Assembly: GCF_000300275.1 (NCBI RefSeq)
Contig: NZ_AMRN01000004.1
Span: 288,117 to 352,116, forward strand
Direction of reading: 5' to 3'
DNA: 64,000 bases
Origin: Thalassospira profundimaris WP0211
GTDB lineage: Bacteria; Pseudomonadota; Alphaproteobacteria; Rhodospirillales; Thalassospiraceae
In this document: positions 1-8,246 of the stretch, in pieces
How positions within the stretch are numbered: the stretch's first letter is position 1
Layout: each line of letters opens with the position of its first letter
Position numbers and translations under genes: made by a program
The notes under the pieces: generated by a model
What the model was told of the DNA's origin: nothing
The model's database searches: none
The model's input: only the letters and a program-made list of their open reading frames with translations

Positions 1-398
1 CCGGCGAGGTCGATATCCTTGTTGGTGGCGGTGAATGGATTACGGCGGTTCTTTCCGAAGAAAAGCCGAACCTCGATTGGATCATCCCCAAACAGGGTGG
101 CCTGCGCTGGGCACAGTCAATCGGTGTGATGAAGGATTCTGAAAAGCCTGACCTTGCGCTTAAATTCGTTCAATACATCATGAGCCCCGAAGGCCAGGCG
201 CGTCTTGCGACCTCGTCTTGTTATTGGGGGATGCCGGCCAACGCCAAGGCTGGCGAAAACCTGACCGATGCCCAGAAAGCAGCCCTTCGCTGGGATGATC
301 AGGACGGATACCTCAAAAACTCGCAGCTTTACCCGATCCCGGATGCCGATCTCGATGCCGAGATGCAGGATGCCTGGGTTGAGATGCTCCAGCAGTAA
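1..398 (+). CDS. ABC transporter substrate-binding protein, polyamine type (C-terminal part)
   Basis: The reading frame is open from the left edge (codons in phase with base 3) to the TAA at 396-398, so only about the last 131 residues are visible. The fragment has the closing lobe of a type 2 periplasmic binding protein: 'WIIPKQGGLRW' and 'ALKFVQYIMSPEGQA' are typical of the PotD/PotF family that loads putrescine or spermidine. It is followed by two permeases and an ATPase of the same family, so it is the binding component of that importer. The true substrate cannot be told from this fragment. Confidence 0.85.
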   Translation, partial: GEVDILVGGGEWITAVLSEEKPNLDWIIPKQGGLRWAQSIGVMKDSEKPDLALKFVQYIMSPEGQARLATSSCYWGMPANAKAGENLTDAQKAALRWDDQDGYLKNSQLYPIPDADLDAEMQDAWVEMLQQ

Positions 399-423
399 GC
401 AGTCCCTTGTCTACTGCCACCTG

Positions 424-452
424 CCGATGTCCCGCTTTTTGCGGGGCATCGG
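424..452 (+). other. Intergenic hairpin after the binding-protein gene
   Basis: CCGATG-T-CCCGC, a TTTTT loop and GCGGG-G-CATCGG form an 11-pair stem with one mismatch. There is no U-run after it, so it looks like an mRNA-stabilising or attenuating hairpin rather than a full terminator. Such hairpins often keep the binding protein expressed above the downstream permeases (inference). Confidence 0.5.
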
Positions 453-559
453 TGCCAAACTTGCGGTAAGCTGACCCCAACGGCGCCCACCATCCCAAGC
501 GAGTTATAAGCAACCATCCCACCCATCCAGGCGGGCTGGTTTGCGAAAAGGATACCGTT

Positions 560-1423
560 ATGGCCACTGCCAGCCTTGAAACACGCGAAAATCGCCGCGC
601 ATGGGGCTTTGTGACCCCGGCCCTGCTGTGGACCGTCGCGTTTTTCGTTATTCCCTTTATCGTCATGGCCGCGATGAGCTTGGCGACCCGCAAAGGGCGC
701 GAAATCGTCATGGCGTGGAATTTCGACAATTACATTGAATTCTTTGAAAAAGCCCATTTGCTGAAAGGCCTTTTCGTCTCGCTTGAAATCACCTTCACGG
801 TCACGATCATTTCCGTGATTCTTGCCTATCCGCTGGCCTGGATCATTGCCGAACGTGTGCCGCAAAAGTGGCAGCGCATGGCGCTAATCATGGCGATCCT
901 GCCATTCTGGACAAGCTATGTGGTGCGGTCCTATTCTTGGCTTCTGGTGCTGGCGCAAAACGGGGTGATCAATAACACGCTGGTCTATCTGGGGGTGATT
1001 TCCGAACCGCTTGAATTGGCCAGCACACGCAGTGCGACCGTCATCGGGTTTGTGCATTTCTTTGTCATGCTGTTGACGCTTACGATTTATGCCAATCTGG
1101 TGCAGATGCCGCCGAACTATCGCAGGGCTGCGGCCGATCTTGGTGCAAACGGGTTTCAGGTGTTCTGGCATGTTGTGTTACCGCTCACATTGCCGGGCAT
1201 TATGGTCGGTGCGTTCCTGACCTTTGTGCTGTGTATCGGTGATTACATCACCCCGCAGATCCTGGGCGGCAATAACGAACTCGCCCTGCCGCAAGTCATC
1301 ATGCTCCAACTGGGCCGTCGGGCTGATTTTCCGATGGCCGCCACGCTTTCGATCATTCTGATGGTGGTGGTGACACTGGCCTATATTGCCTGTGCGCGCT
1401 GGCTCAAGATGGAGAGAACGTAA
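560..1423 (+). CDS. ABC transporter permease, PotB/PotH type
   Basis: A 287-residue inner-membrane protein with about six hydrophobic segments. The cytoplasmic EAA-like loop is visible as 'RRAAADLGANGFQVFWHVVLPLTLPG', which contacts the ATPase. Length and the 'GDYITPQILGG' stretch match the first permease of spermidine/putrescine importers. An AAGGAT ribosome site lies 6 bases before the ATG. It ends one base before the ATG of the second permease, so the two are co-transcribed. Confidence 0.92.
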   Translation: MATASLETRENRRAWGFVTPALLWTVAFFVIPFIVMAAMSLATRKGREIVMAWNFDNYIEFFEKAHLLKGLFVSLEITFTVTIISVILAYPLAWIIAERVPQKWQRMALIMAILPFWTSYVVRSYSWLLVLAQNGVINNTLVYLGVISEPLELASTRSATVIGFVHFFVMLLTLTIYANLVQMPPNYRRAAADLGANGFQVFWHVVLPLTLPGIMVGAFLTFVLCIGDYITPQILGGNNELALPQVIMLQLGRRADFPMAATLSIILMVVVTLAYIACARWLKMERT

Positions 1424-1424
1424 A

Positions 1425-2216
1425 ATGATCTCTTCACGCCTATCGAAACTGGCTTCATGGTCCTATCTGATCGCGCTGTATGGCTTCATCTTTTTGCCCG
1501 TGGCGGTCCTTGTCCTGTTTTCATTTCAGGATGGCCGCCTGCCGGTTCCACCGTTTAACGGCGCGACCCTTAAATGGTATGGCGAGGTTTTTTCTGACAG
1601 TCGACTGATGTCGGCCCTGACCAACTCCCTGATGGTTGCCATCGGCTCGGCGACGGTTGCCTGCGTGCTTGGTTTCTGTGCGGCCTATGGGCTGGCGCGC
1701 TTTGTTCTGCCAGCATCGCGTCTGCAACGCGGCCTTCTGATTGCACCAATGACGGTCAGTTACCTGATCATTGCGCTGGGCTTGCTGACCACCTTTAACT
1801 GGCTTGGTGTTTCGCTGTCGCTTTGGACGGTCGGGATCGGGCATGTGGTGATCAATTTGCCGCTGTGCTTTGCGATTATTTATGCCTCCATGGGCGATCA
1901 TCAGAAAAACATCGAACGGGCCGCCCGCGACCTGGGTGCCGCCGAATGGCAGGTGATGACGCAGGTGTCTGCCCCGATGTTGATGCCATCGATCCTTGCG
2001 GCCTTTTTCCTGTCGGTGACGTTTAGCTGGGATGAATTCATCATCGCATTCTTGCTATCGCGCTTTGACGTCACCCTGCCGGTTGAAATCTGGAGCATGT
2101 TGCGTTCGGGCCTGAACCCGAAAACCAACGCGGTGGGAAGCGTTGTCTTCCTGGTCTCGGTTGCGCTGCTGCTTATTCTTGAATTGATTGTCTTTAGAAG
2201 GACGGCAAAGAAATGA
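1425..2216 (+). CDS. ABC transporter permease, PotC/PotI type
   Basis: Second inner-membrane permease (263 residues, MISSRLSKL...), with six predicted membrane segments and the coupling loop 'ERAARDLGAAEWQVMTQVSAPMLMPS'. 'FSWDEFIIAFLLSR' is a typical PotC/PotI signature. I chose ATG 1425 because GGAGAG lies 7-13 bases upstream; an in-frame TTG at 1386 would overlap the preceding gene deeply. Its TGA overlaps the ATG of the ATPase gene, indicating translational coupling. Confidence 0.92.
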   Translation: MISSRLSKLASWSYLIALYGFIFLPVAVLVLFSFQDGRLPVPPFNGATLKWYGEVFSDSRLMSALTNSLMVAIGSATVACVLGFCAAYGLARFVLPASRLQRGLLIAPMTVSYLIIALGLLTTFNWLGVSLSLWTVGIGHVVINLPLCFAIIYASMGDHQKNIERAARDLGAAEWQVMTQVSAPMLMPSILAAFFLSVTFSWDEFIIAFLLSRFDVTLPVEIWSMLRSGLNPKTNAVGSVVFLVSVALLLILELIVFRRTAKK

Positions 2217-3325
2217 CCGCCCCTGTCTCCATTCGCAACGCCACGAAGATCTTTGGCGACTTTACCGCCCTTGACGACATCAGCCTCGAAATCGCGGCGG
2301 GCGAATATATCGTCCTGCTGGGACCATCGGGCTGCGGCAAGACCACCTTGCTGTCTCTGCTCGGCGGGTTCCTGTCGCCATCCAGTGGCACGATTGAAAT
2401 CAATGGCAAGGATATGGGCGATGTCGCACCGGCCAAACGCCCAACCACCACGATGTTTCAGGACTATGCCCTTTTCCCGCATATGAGCCTGCGCGACAAC
2501 GTCGCCTTTGGCCTTAAAATGCGCAAGGTTGGCAAGGCCGAACGCCATGCCAAGGCCGAAGAGCTGCTTGATATGGTCGGGCTTAAGACATCGGCCAACA
2601 AGAAACCCCATGAACTTTCCGGTGGTCAACGCCAGCGCGTTGCCCTTGCCCGTGCGCTGGCGGTTGAACCCGATGTCTTGTTGCTTGATGAACCGCTGGG
2701 GGCGCTTGATCTCAAACTCCGTCGTCAAATGCAGGATGAACTGAAAGCCATTCAGAAACGCGTTGGCACCACCTTTGTCCACGTCACCCACGATCAGGAA
2801 GAGTCCATGGCGATTGCCGATCGGATCGTGGTGATGAATGCCGGCCGGATCGAAGATGTCGGCAGCCCCGAAAACATCTATATGCAGCCCAAGACGATTT
2901 TCACTGCAAGCTTCATGGGGGAGGTCAATTTCATCCCCGGCACATTTGAAAGTGCAACCGACAGTACCATTTCCGTCAAGACGCCGCTTGGCACCGTCGA
3001 ACTGCCGGAGTTCGAATGCAGGGGCTTTGTCCCCGGTGCATCGGTCACCCTCGCCATTCGCCCGGAACATTTCCGTGCCAGCACCGGGACCGGCCCGCGC
3101 ATCACGCTGGGCAAGGCCAAGGTCGAAGACGGATCGTTCTTTGGCACCCATCATCGCGCCCATCTAAGCCCGCTTGATTACCCCAACATGACGATCACCG
3201 CCCACATGCCGCAATCGGCCATCATCGAACCGGGGGCATGGGTTGAACTGACCCTTGATCCGACCTCGGTTGTGGTGTTGCATGGCCATCCGCCCCGCCC
3301 CACACCAGAAAGTGCTGCCCTATGA
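2213..3325 (+). CDS. potA: ABC transporter ATP-binding protein, PotA type
   Basis: A 370-residue ATPase that powers the importer. Visible motifs: Walker A GPSGCGKT, Q-loop 'FQDYALFPHM', signature LSGGQRQRVALARAL, Walker B LLLDEPLGALD and switch His 'HVTHD'. Residues after about 240 form the TOBE regulatory domain, with 'LAIRPEH'. The start overlaps the previous stop (ATGA) and the end overlaps the start of the hydrolase gene (ATGA). PotA-like is certain; the exact substrate is inferred from the whole operon. Confidence 0.93.
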   Translation: MTAPVSIRNATKIFGDFTALDDISLEIAAGEYIVLLGPSGCGKTTLLSLLGGFLSPSSGTIEINGKDMGDVAPAKRPTTTMFQDYALFPHMSLRDNVAFGLKMRKVGKAERHAKAEELLDMVGLKTSANKKPHELSGGQRQRVALARALAVEPDVLLLDEPLGALDLKLRRQMQDELKAIQKRVGTTFVHVTHDQEESMAIADRIVVMNAGRIEDVGSPENIYMQPKTIFTASFMGEVNFIPGTFESATDSTISVKTPLGTVELPEFECRGFVPGASVTLAIRPEHFRASTGTGPRITLGKAKVEDGSFFGTHHRAHLSPLDYPNMTITAHMPQSAIIEPGAWVELTLDPTSVVVLHGHPPRPTPESAAL

Positions 3326-4053
3326 CGATCGACCGCGCCAAACCCGAAGACTGGTATAGCCTGAAAACCGTCGGCGATGACGTCACCTATATCGGCGAAC
3401 CGTTTATCGAGGAATTTTACCGCTGCAACATCTGGCATGTGCGCGGCCGCGATGGCGACATGCTGGTCGATAGCGGCATGGGTGTTGTATCGCTGACCGA
3501 ATGGGTACCGCTTGTCACCGAACGCAGCGTTCAGGCGGTTGCCAGCCACACCCATTTTGACCATATCGGCTGCCATCATGAATTTGAAAACCGGGTGTGC
3601 CATCGGTGCGAAGCCGATCTTCTGGCAGCACCCACGCGTAAAAACACGCTGGCTGATCCCTATGTGACCGACGAGATTTTCACAAAACTCCCGCCGCTTC
3701 CCTATGCCTCGACCACCTACGCCGTCAAGGCGGCACCGGCCACCCGCATTGTCGAGGACGGCGATGTGATTGATCTGGGCGACCGCCATTTCGAGGTCAT
3801 CCACACACCGGGCCATTCACCGGGCGGTATTGCGCTTTGGGAAAAGGCCACCGGCATCCTGTTTTCCGGCGACATTGTTTATGATGGACCTTTGATCGAA
3901 GACACTTATCATGCAAATGCAGCTGACTATGTCCGATCGATGGAACGGCTTTATGATTTGCCGGTCCGGGTCGTGCATGGCGGGCATTTCGCCAGTTACG
4001 GGGCCGAACGCCACCGGGAAATAATAAAAAGCTGGCTGAGGGAACGAACCTGA
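3322..4053 (+). CDS. MBL-fold metallohydrolase
   Basis: A 243-residue cytoplasmic protein of the metallo-beta-lactamase fold. The metal-binding motif is visible as SHTHFDHIG (H-x-H-x-D-H), followed by 'HTPGHSPGGIAL', 'LFSGDIVYDGPL' and 'VVHGGHFASYG', which supply the remaining ligands. It is translationally coupled to the ATPase gene (ATGA), so its substrate probably derives from the imported compound. The specific reaction cannot be read from the sequence. Confidence 0.88.
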   Translation: MTIDRAKPEDWYSLKTVGDDVTYIGEPFIEEFYRCNIWHVRGRDGDMLVDSGMGVVSLTEWVPLVTERSVQAVASHTHFDHIGCHHEFENRVCHRCEADLLAAPTRKNTLADPYVTDEIFTKLPPLPYASTTYAVKAAPATRIVEDGDVIDLGDRHFEVIHTPGHSPGGIALWEKATGILFSGDIVYDGPLIEDTYHANAADYVRSMERLYDLPVRVVHGGHFASYGAERHREIIKSWLRERT

Positions 4054-4118
4054 AACCGCGCCACTCGTGCCGGGGCTAACGCCTTGGCCCAACACAGAGA
4101 AACTCAGGAAGGCTTCCA

Positions 4119-5543
4119 ATGGATAACGCAGGCAAATTTTACATCAACGGCAAATGGGTTGATCCGATTTCCTCGGAAAAGATGGACGTGATCAATCCGG
4201 CCACCGAAGAAGTCATCACCCAAATCACCCTGGCCAGCGAAGAAGACGTCGACCTTGCCGTCGCCGCGGCCAAGCGCGCCTTTGAAAGCTACAGCCAGAC
4301 CACGCTCGAACAGCGTCTTGGCTGGCTTGAAAACCTGCTTGCGATCTATAAGCGCCGCTACGGCGAAGTTGCAGATACCATCACGACCGAACTCGGCGCG
4401 CCGACCACCATGTCGCACGAACAGCAGGCCGCAGCCGGCACGGCACATCTCGAAGATTTCATTGTTGCGCTGAAAAAGCTCAAGACCGAGGAAATCCTTT
4501 ATAATGGCGAGCTTTTGTTGCGCGAACCCATCGGGGTTTGCGGCCTGATTACGCCGTGGAACTGGCCGATCAACCAGATCGTGCTCAAGGTCATCCCGGC
4601 CCTTGCCACCGGCTGCACTTGTGTGTTGAAGCCATCCGAGTTCACCCCGCTTAATGCCATGCTGTATGCCGAAATGATCCACGAGGCAGGCTTCCCGGCC
4701 GGGGCCTTTAACATGGTTCAGGGGGCTGGTCCGGTTGCCGGTGCGACCCTGTCACGTCATCCTGACATCACCATGATGTCCTTTACCGGATCGACCCGTG
4801 CGGGCAAGGCGATCACCAAGGATGCGTCGGAAAACATCAAACGCGTGACGCTCGAACTCGGCGGAAAGTCCCCCAACATCGTGTTCGACGATGTCGATAT
4901 CGAAGACCGCATCGCCTGGAGTGTGAATGCCGTTTTCAACAACTCCGGCCAGACCTGTGACGCACCGACCCGCATGCTGGTACAACGCTCGATCTATGAT
5001 GACGCGGTCAAGGTTGCCAAACGTGTCGGCGAGCAGGCATCCGTCGGCGATCCGACCAAGGAAGGTGGCCATATCGGCCCGCTGGTCAGCCACATCCAGT
5101 TTGACCGGGTACAGACCCTCATTCAGGCTGGCATTGACGAAGGTGCGACCGTTCTCGTTGGTGGTGCGGGCAAGCCCGATGACACCAACGAGGGATACTT
5201 CGTCAAACCGACCATCTTTGCCGATGTGAATAACAATATGCGCATCGCACGCGAGGAAATCTTTGGCCCGGTGGTCTCGATGATCCCGTTCGATACCGAA
5301 GAAGAAGCCATCGAGATCGCCAACGACACACCATACGGTTTGGCCGCCTATATCCAGACCCCGGATGCCAAAAAGGCCGACCGCGTCGCCCGCAAACTGC
5401 GTGCTGGCATGGTGTTGCTAAATGGCTCCTCGCCGCTCGCGGGCAGTCCGTTTGGCGGCTACAAGCAATCAGGCAATGGCCGCGAAGGTGGCCTGTTTGG
5501 CCTTGAAGACTTCATGGAAATCAAGATGATCCATAAGCTTTAA
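4119..5543 (+). CDS. NAD(P)-dependent aldehyde dehydrogenase
   Basis: A 474-residue soluble enzyme oxidising an aldehyde to an acid. Key features: 'ITPWNWP' and 'LKPSEFTP' in the cofactor domain, 'FTGSTRAG', the general-base Glu in 'VTLELGGKSPN', and the catalytic Cys in 'NNSGQTCDAPTRM'. An AGGAAGG ribosome site lies just upstream. Last gene of the importer operon before a strong terminator. With a polyamine-type importer it may oxidise an aminoaldehyde made from an imported amine (inference). Confidence 0.92.
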   Translation: MDNAGKFYINGKWVDPISSEKMDVINPATEEVITQITLASEEDVDLAVAAAKRAFESYSQTTLEQRLGWLENLLAIYKRRYGEVADTITTELGAPTTMSHEQQAAAGTAHLEDFIVALKKLKTEEILYNGELLLREPIGVCGLITPWNWPINQIVLKVIPALATGCTCVLKPSEFTPLNAMLYAEMIHEAGFPAGAFNMVQGAGPVAGATLSRHPDITMMSFTGSTRAGKAITKDASENIKRVTLELGGKSPNIVFDDVDIEDRIAWSVNAVFNNSGQTCDAPTRMLVQRSIYDDAVKVAKRVGEQASVGDPTKEGGHIGPLVSHIQFDRVQTLIQAGIDEGATVLVGGAGKPDDTNEGYFVKPTIFADVNNNMRIAREEIFGPVVSMIPFDTEEEAIEIANDTPYGLAAYIQTPDAKKADRVARKLRAGMVLLNGSSPLAGSPFGGYKQSGNGREGGLFGLEDFMEIKMIHKL

Positions 5544-5565
5544 GCCACGCATATCATGATCACAC

Positions 5566-5600
5566 AAAGGCCCCGGCACATTCCGGGGCCTTTGCTTTTT
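5566..5600 (+). terminator. Rho-independent terminator
   Basis: Perfect 11-pair stem AAAGGCCCCGG/CCGGGGCCTTT with a six-base loop, followed by GCTTTTT. It closes the importer-dehydrogenase operon. Confidence 0.9.
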
Positions 5601-5746
5601 GGCGCTCACAACGGCAACAGGTCTGGCGTCATGAATTCGTTATGACATAGGGCTGGTAATGATCGGCTTGGGCATTATAATCCCATCGTTAATCGATAAA
5701 TTCAGCGATCCGGTCAACGGATTGCGATTGGATTGGGAGACCTCCT

Positions 5747-6589
5747 ATGAATGCAATGTCCTTTTCTGATATGGGGCTTGCCGCCTTAAAGCAGCGACAG
5801 TATGACGCCGCAATCAACATGCTGCGCCAGGCACTTGGCGAAGATATGGATAACCTAGATGCCCGTTTCGGGCTGGCGCGTGCGCTTCATGAAAAAGGTT
5901 CGATCATCGAAGCAATCGGCGAGTATCGCACGGTGCTGCAATCTGATGGGGGTCATGAAGACTGCCTGCATCACATTGCACGCGCATTGCTTGAAAACGG
6001 GGACGCACGTAGCGCACTCAACCATATTGATATCGTGCTGCGCGCCAAACCGACCGATCCTGAAATGCTGACCTTGCGCGGGCAGGCATTGATCGCGCTG
6101 GAACGCTATGACGCCGCCCTTTCGGCCCTGCAAACCGCCGCCCATCATAATCCGGGATCAGAAAGCATCCACCGGCTGATCGCCACATGCCACCGCGCCA
6201 ACGAGGATTTTGAAGGCGAACGGCGTGCGGTTGAACAGCTGCTTCGGATCAATCCGTCGTCGCTTGCTGCATCAAACGATTTGGGTGTGATCAATCTGCG
6301 AGAAGGCCATCTGATCGCAGCCTTTGAGGCGTTTGAACAAATTCTGTCCCAGGATGCCGACCATCCGCAGGCAACGCTTAATCGCGCAATCGCCCTGACC
6401 GTTATGGGCGGGATGGATCATGACGCGATCTGGAACCGGGTGATGGAAGTCTGTGACGAGATCGATGATCTTGACGACATCCGGGCGGCCGCCGATCAAC
6501 TGGCAAAGCTGCCCGACACCGCGCGCAAGGGCACACCCGAGGCAGAGGCGCTGATTGGCAAAGCAGCCATCGAACAAGTCGACATCTGA
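5747..6589 (+). CDS. TPR-repeat protein
   Basis: A 280-residue protein made of tetratricopeptide repeats from about residue 5 to 225, with recurring 'A...G....A...Y...L..DP' spacing (for example 'ARFGLARALHEKGSIIEAIGEYRTVLQ'). No signal peptide or membrane segment, so probably a cytoplasmic scaffold. GGGAG lies 7 bases before ATG 5747. It stands alone between two operons. TPR identity is clear; partner and function are unknown. Confidence 0.8.
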   Translation: MNAMSFSDMGLAALKQRQYDAAINMLRQALGEDMDNLDARFGLARALHEKGSIIEAIGEYRTVLQSDGGHEDCLHHIARALLENGDARSALNHIDIVLRAKPTDPEMLTLRGQALIALERYDAALSALQTAAHHNPGSESIHRLIATCHRANEDFEGERRAVEQLLRINPSSLAASNDLGVINLREGHLIAAFEAFEQILSQDADHPQATLNRAIALTVMGGMDHDAIWNRVMEVCDEIDDLDDIRAAADQLAKLPDTARKGTPEAEALIGKAAIEQVDI

Positions 6590-6777
6590 TACGTTTGCGC
6601 AGCCTTTCTGCGCGGGTTTCCTCATTGCTTGCGCATTTTGAAATCCCCCTTGCCGATGGCAAAACAGATCAGGCGGGAACTGCATGCGCTGATCGGCGTT
6701 TAATCATATGATGTCCATGCGTTTTCCCCCGATCCGGGTCACGCGACACTCTTTGACCCGAAAGGGGTTTTTGCATC

Positions 6778-8151
6778 ATGGTTCAACGCCTGATCCGCGT
6801 TTGGGAGTTTCTGACCTATAGCCTGTGGGTATCGCCGTTGCTTTTTGCGCTGGGCGGTGCGGCCTTTGCGGTGGGCATTATGGCAGCCCCCCAGGATATC
6901 CTGCGCGACATGTTTCCCAGCCTGTTACCCGGTTTCAATGAAATCCAGGCGGTACGCGGTTTGCTTGAAACCCTGTTGGCCACGCTGGTTACCCTGACGA
7001 CCTTTGCCCTGTCGATCACGATGGTGGTCCTGACCCTTGCCGCCGGGTCACTTGGACCACGTATGATCCGCAACTTCATGGGCGATAACAAAACCCAGAA
7101 TGCGCTGGGCACTTTTGTTGGCAGCATCCTGTTTTTGATCACCTCCCTTATGCTGATGGGCGAAAAACCGGATTCTGCACCGGTGCCGCATCTGGCTGTG
7201 ACGGTCGGTATCGCGCTGTTTGTCATCAGCGTTTTTGTCCTGATCCTGTTTGTCCACCACCTTGGCCGATCGATCGTTGCCGACGAGGTCATTCAGCGTG
7301 TTGGTAAAAACCTTGAAGAAACCATTCAGTCAGCCAGCAATACCCTGACCGATCCGATCAAGGCCGCCGAGAAGGCCCAGACAACCCTGCCCGACCCGCA
7401 AGATATCCCCCGCGATCAGGCCATTTGCGTCGCATCTTCGGGATATGTGCAGGGCGTCGATTATGAAAAAATCTGTGAAATCGCCAAACAGACGGATACG
7501 CGTATCTCGCTTGTGATCCGTGCCGGCCAGCACGTGCTGATCGGTGATATTGTCGGACGCATCGTCCCCTTGAAGGATGACGTCGCCAAACAGGCGCAAG
7601 ACAATATCGAACAGTGTCATGCCGATATTCTTGAGGCGATCATGATCGGATCGCACCGCACGGCCATGCTCGATGTCGAATTTGCCTTGCGCCAACTGGT
7701 CGAAGTTGCTTTGCGCGCCCTGTCACCGGGCATCAATGACCCGTTCACGGCCATTGCCGCGATCTATCGCCTGGGGGATGCCCTTCCACATGCCATGCAG
7801 TTTCGCTACCCGGTCGGCATCTGGCGCGATGATGACGATGAAGTCCGCCTGCATGCCCTGATGTCCGATTTTGGCGGCATGTTGGGGGCAGCCTATGACC
7901 AGATCCGCCAGTCTGCGACGGCAAAGCCGGATGTGTTGCTGCCGATGGCTGAAATCCTTGAAAGCCTGATGCGACTGGCCGAGACCGATCATCAACGCGA
8001 AGTGCTGCGCACCCACGCCCGCATGATCGCCAATGCCGCCGAGCGCGACATCCCCGAAGAAAACGACCGTAAAACCGTCGTTCGTGCCGCCACGCGGGTA
8101 TTGCATCATCAGAAGCCGGTCAAAAATTCTGCGTCCGAAGACGACGCATAA
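6778..8151 (+). CDS. DUF2254 family membrane protein
   Basis: A 457-residue inner-membrane protein with about four N-terminal membrane segments (roughly residues 18-40, 60-90, 108-128 and 138-162), then a soluble domain containing 'RQLVEVALRALSPGINDPFTAIAAIYRLGDAL'. This stretch and the overall plan match DUF2254, a family of unknown function. It is monocistronic and ends at a bidirectional terminator shared with alaS. Confidence 0.82.
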   Translation: MVQRLIRVWEFLTYSLWVSPLLFALGGAAFAVGIMAAPQDILRDMFPSLLPGFNEIQAVRGLLETLLATLVTLTTFALSITMVVLTLAAGSLGPRMIRNFMGDNKTQNALGTFVGSILFLITSLMLMGEKPDSAPVPHLAVTVGIALFVISVFVLILFVHHLGRSIVADEVIQRVGKNLEETIQSASNTLTDPIKAAEKAQTTLPDPQDIPRDQAICVASSGYVQGVDYEKICEIAKQTDTRISLVIRAGQHVLIGDIVGRIVPLKDDVAKQAQDNIEQCHADILEAIMIGSHRTAMLDVEFALRQLVEVALRALSPGINDPFTAIAAIYRLGDALPHAMQFRYPVGIWRDDDDEVRLHALMSDFGGMLGAAYDQIRQSATAKPDVLLPMAEILESLMRLAETDHQREVLRTHARMIANAAERDIPEENDRKTVVRAATRVLHHQKPVKNSASEDDA

Positions 8152-8190
8152 CAAACGAACGCGGCACCAAACGATATCATCAGACAAAAG

Positions 8191-8216
8191 AAAAGGGCCC
8201 CAAACGGGGCCCTTTT
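8191..8216. terminator. Bidirectional terminator between the DUF2254 gene and alaS
   Basis: AAAAGGGCCCC, loop AAAC, GGGGCCCTTTT: an 11-pair stem giving a U-run on either strand, between two convergent genes. Confidence 0.9.
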
Positions 8217-8246
8217 AATTCATCAGACTTTTTGGCGGGTGATCGC

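Noticed and set aside
1901..3163. A 420-codon open frame on the - strand opposite the ABC ATPase gene
   Set aside because: Shadow of potA, whose motifs are complete on the other strand.
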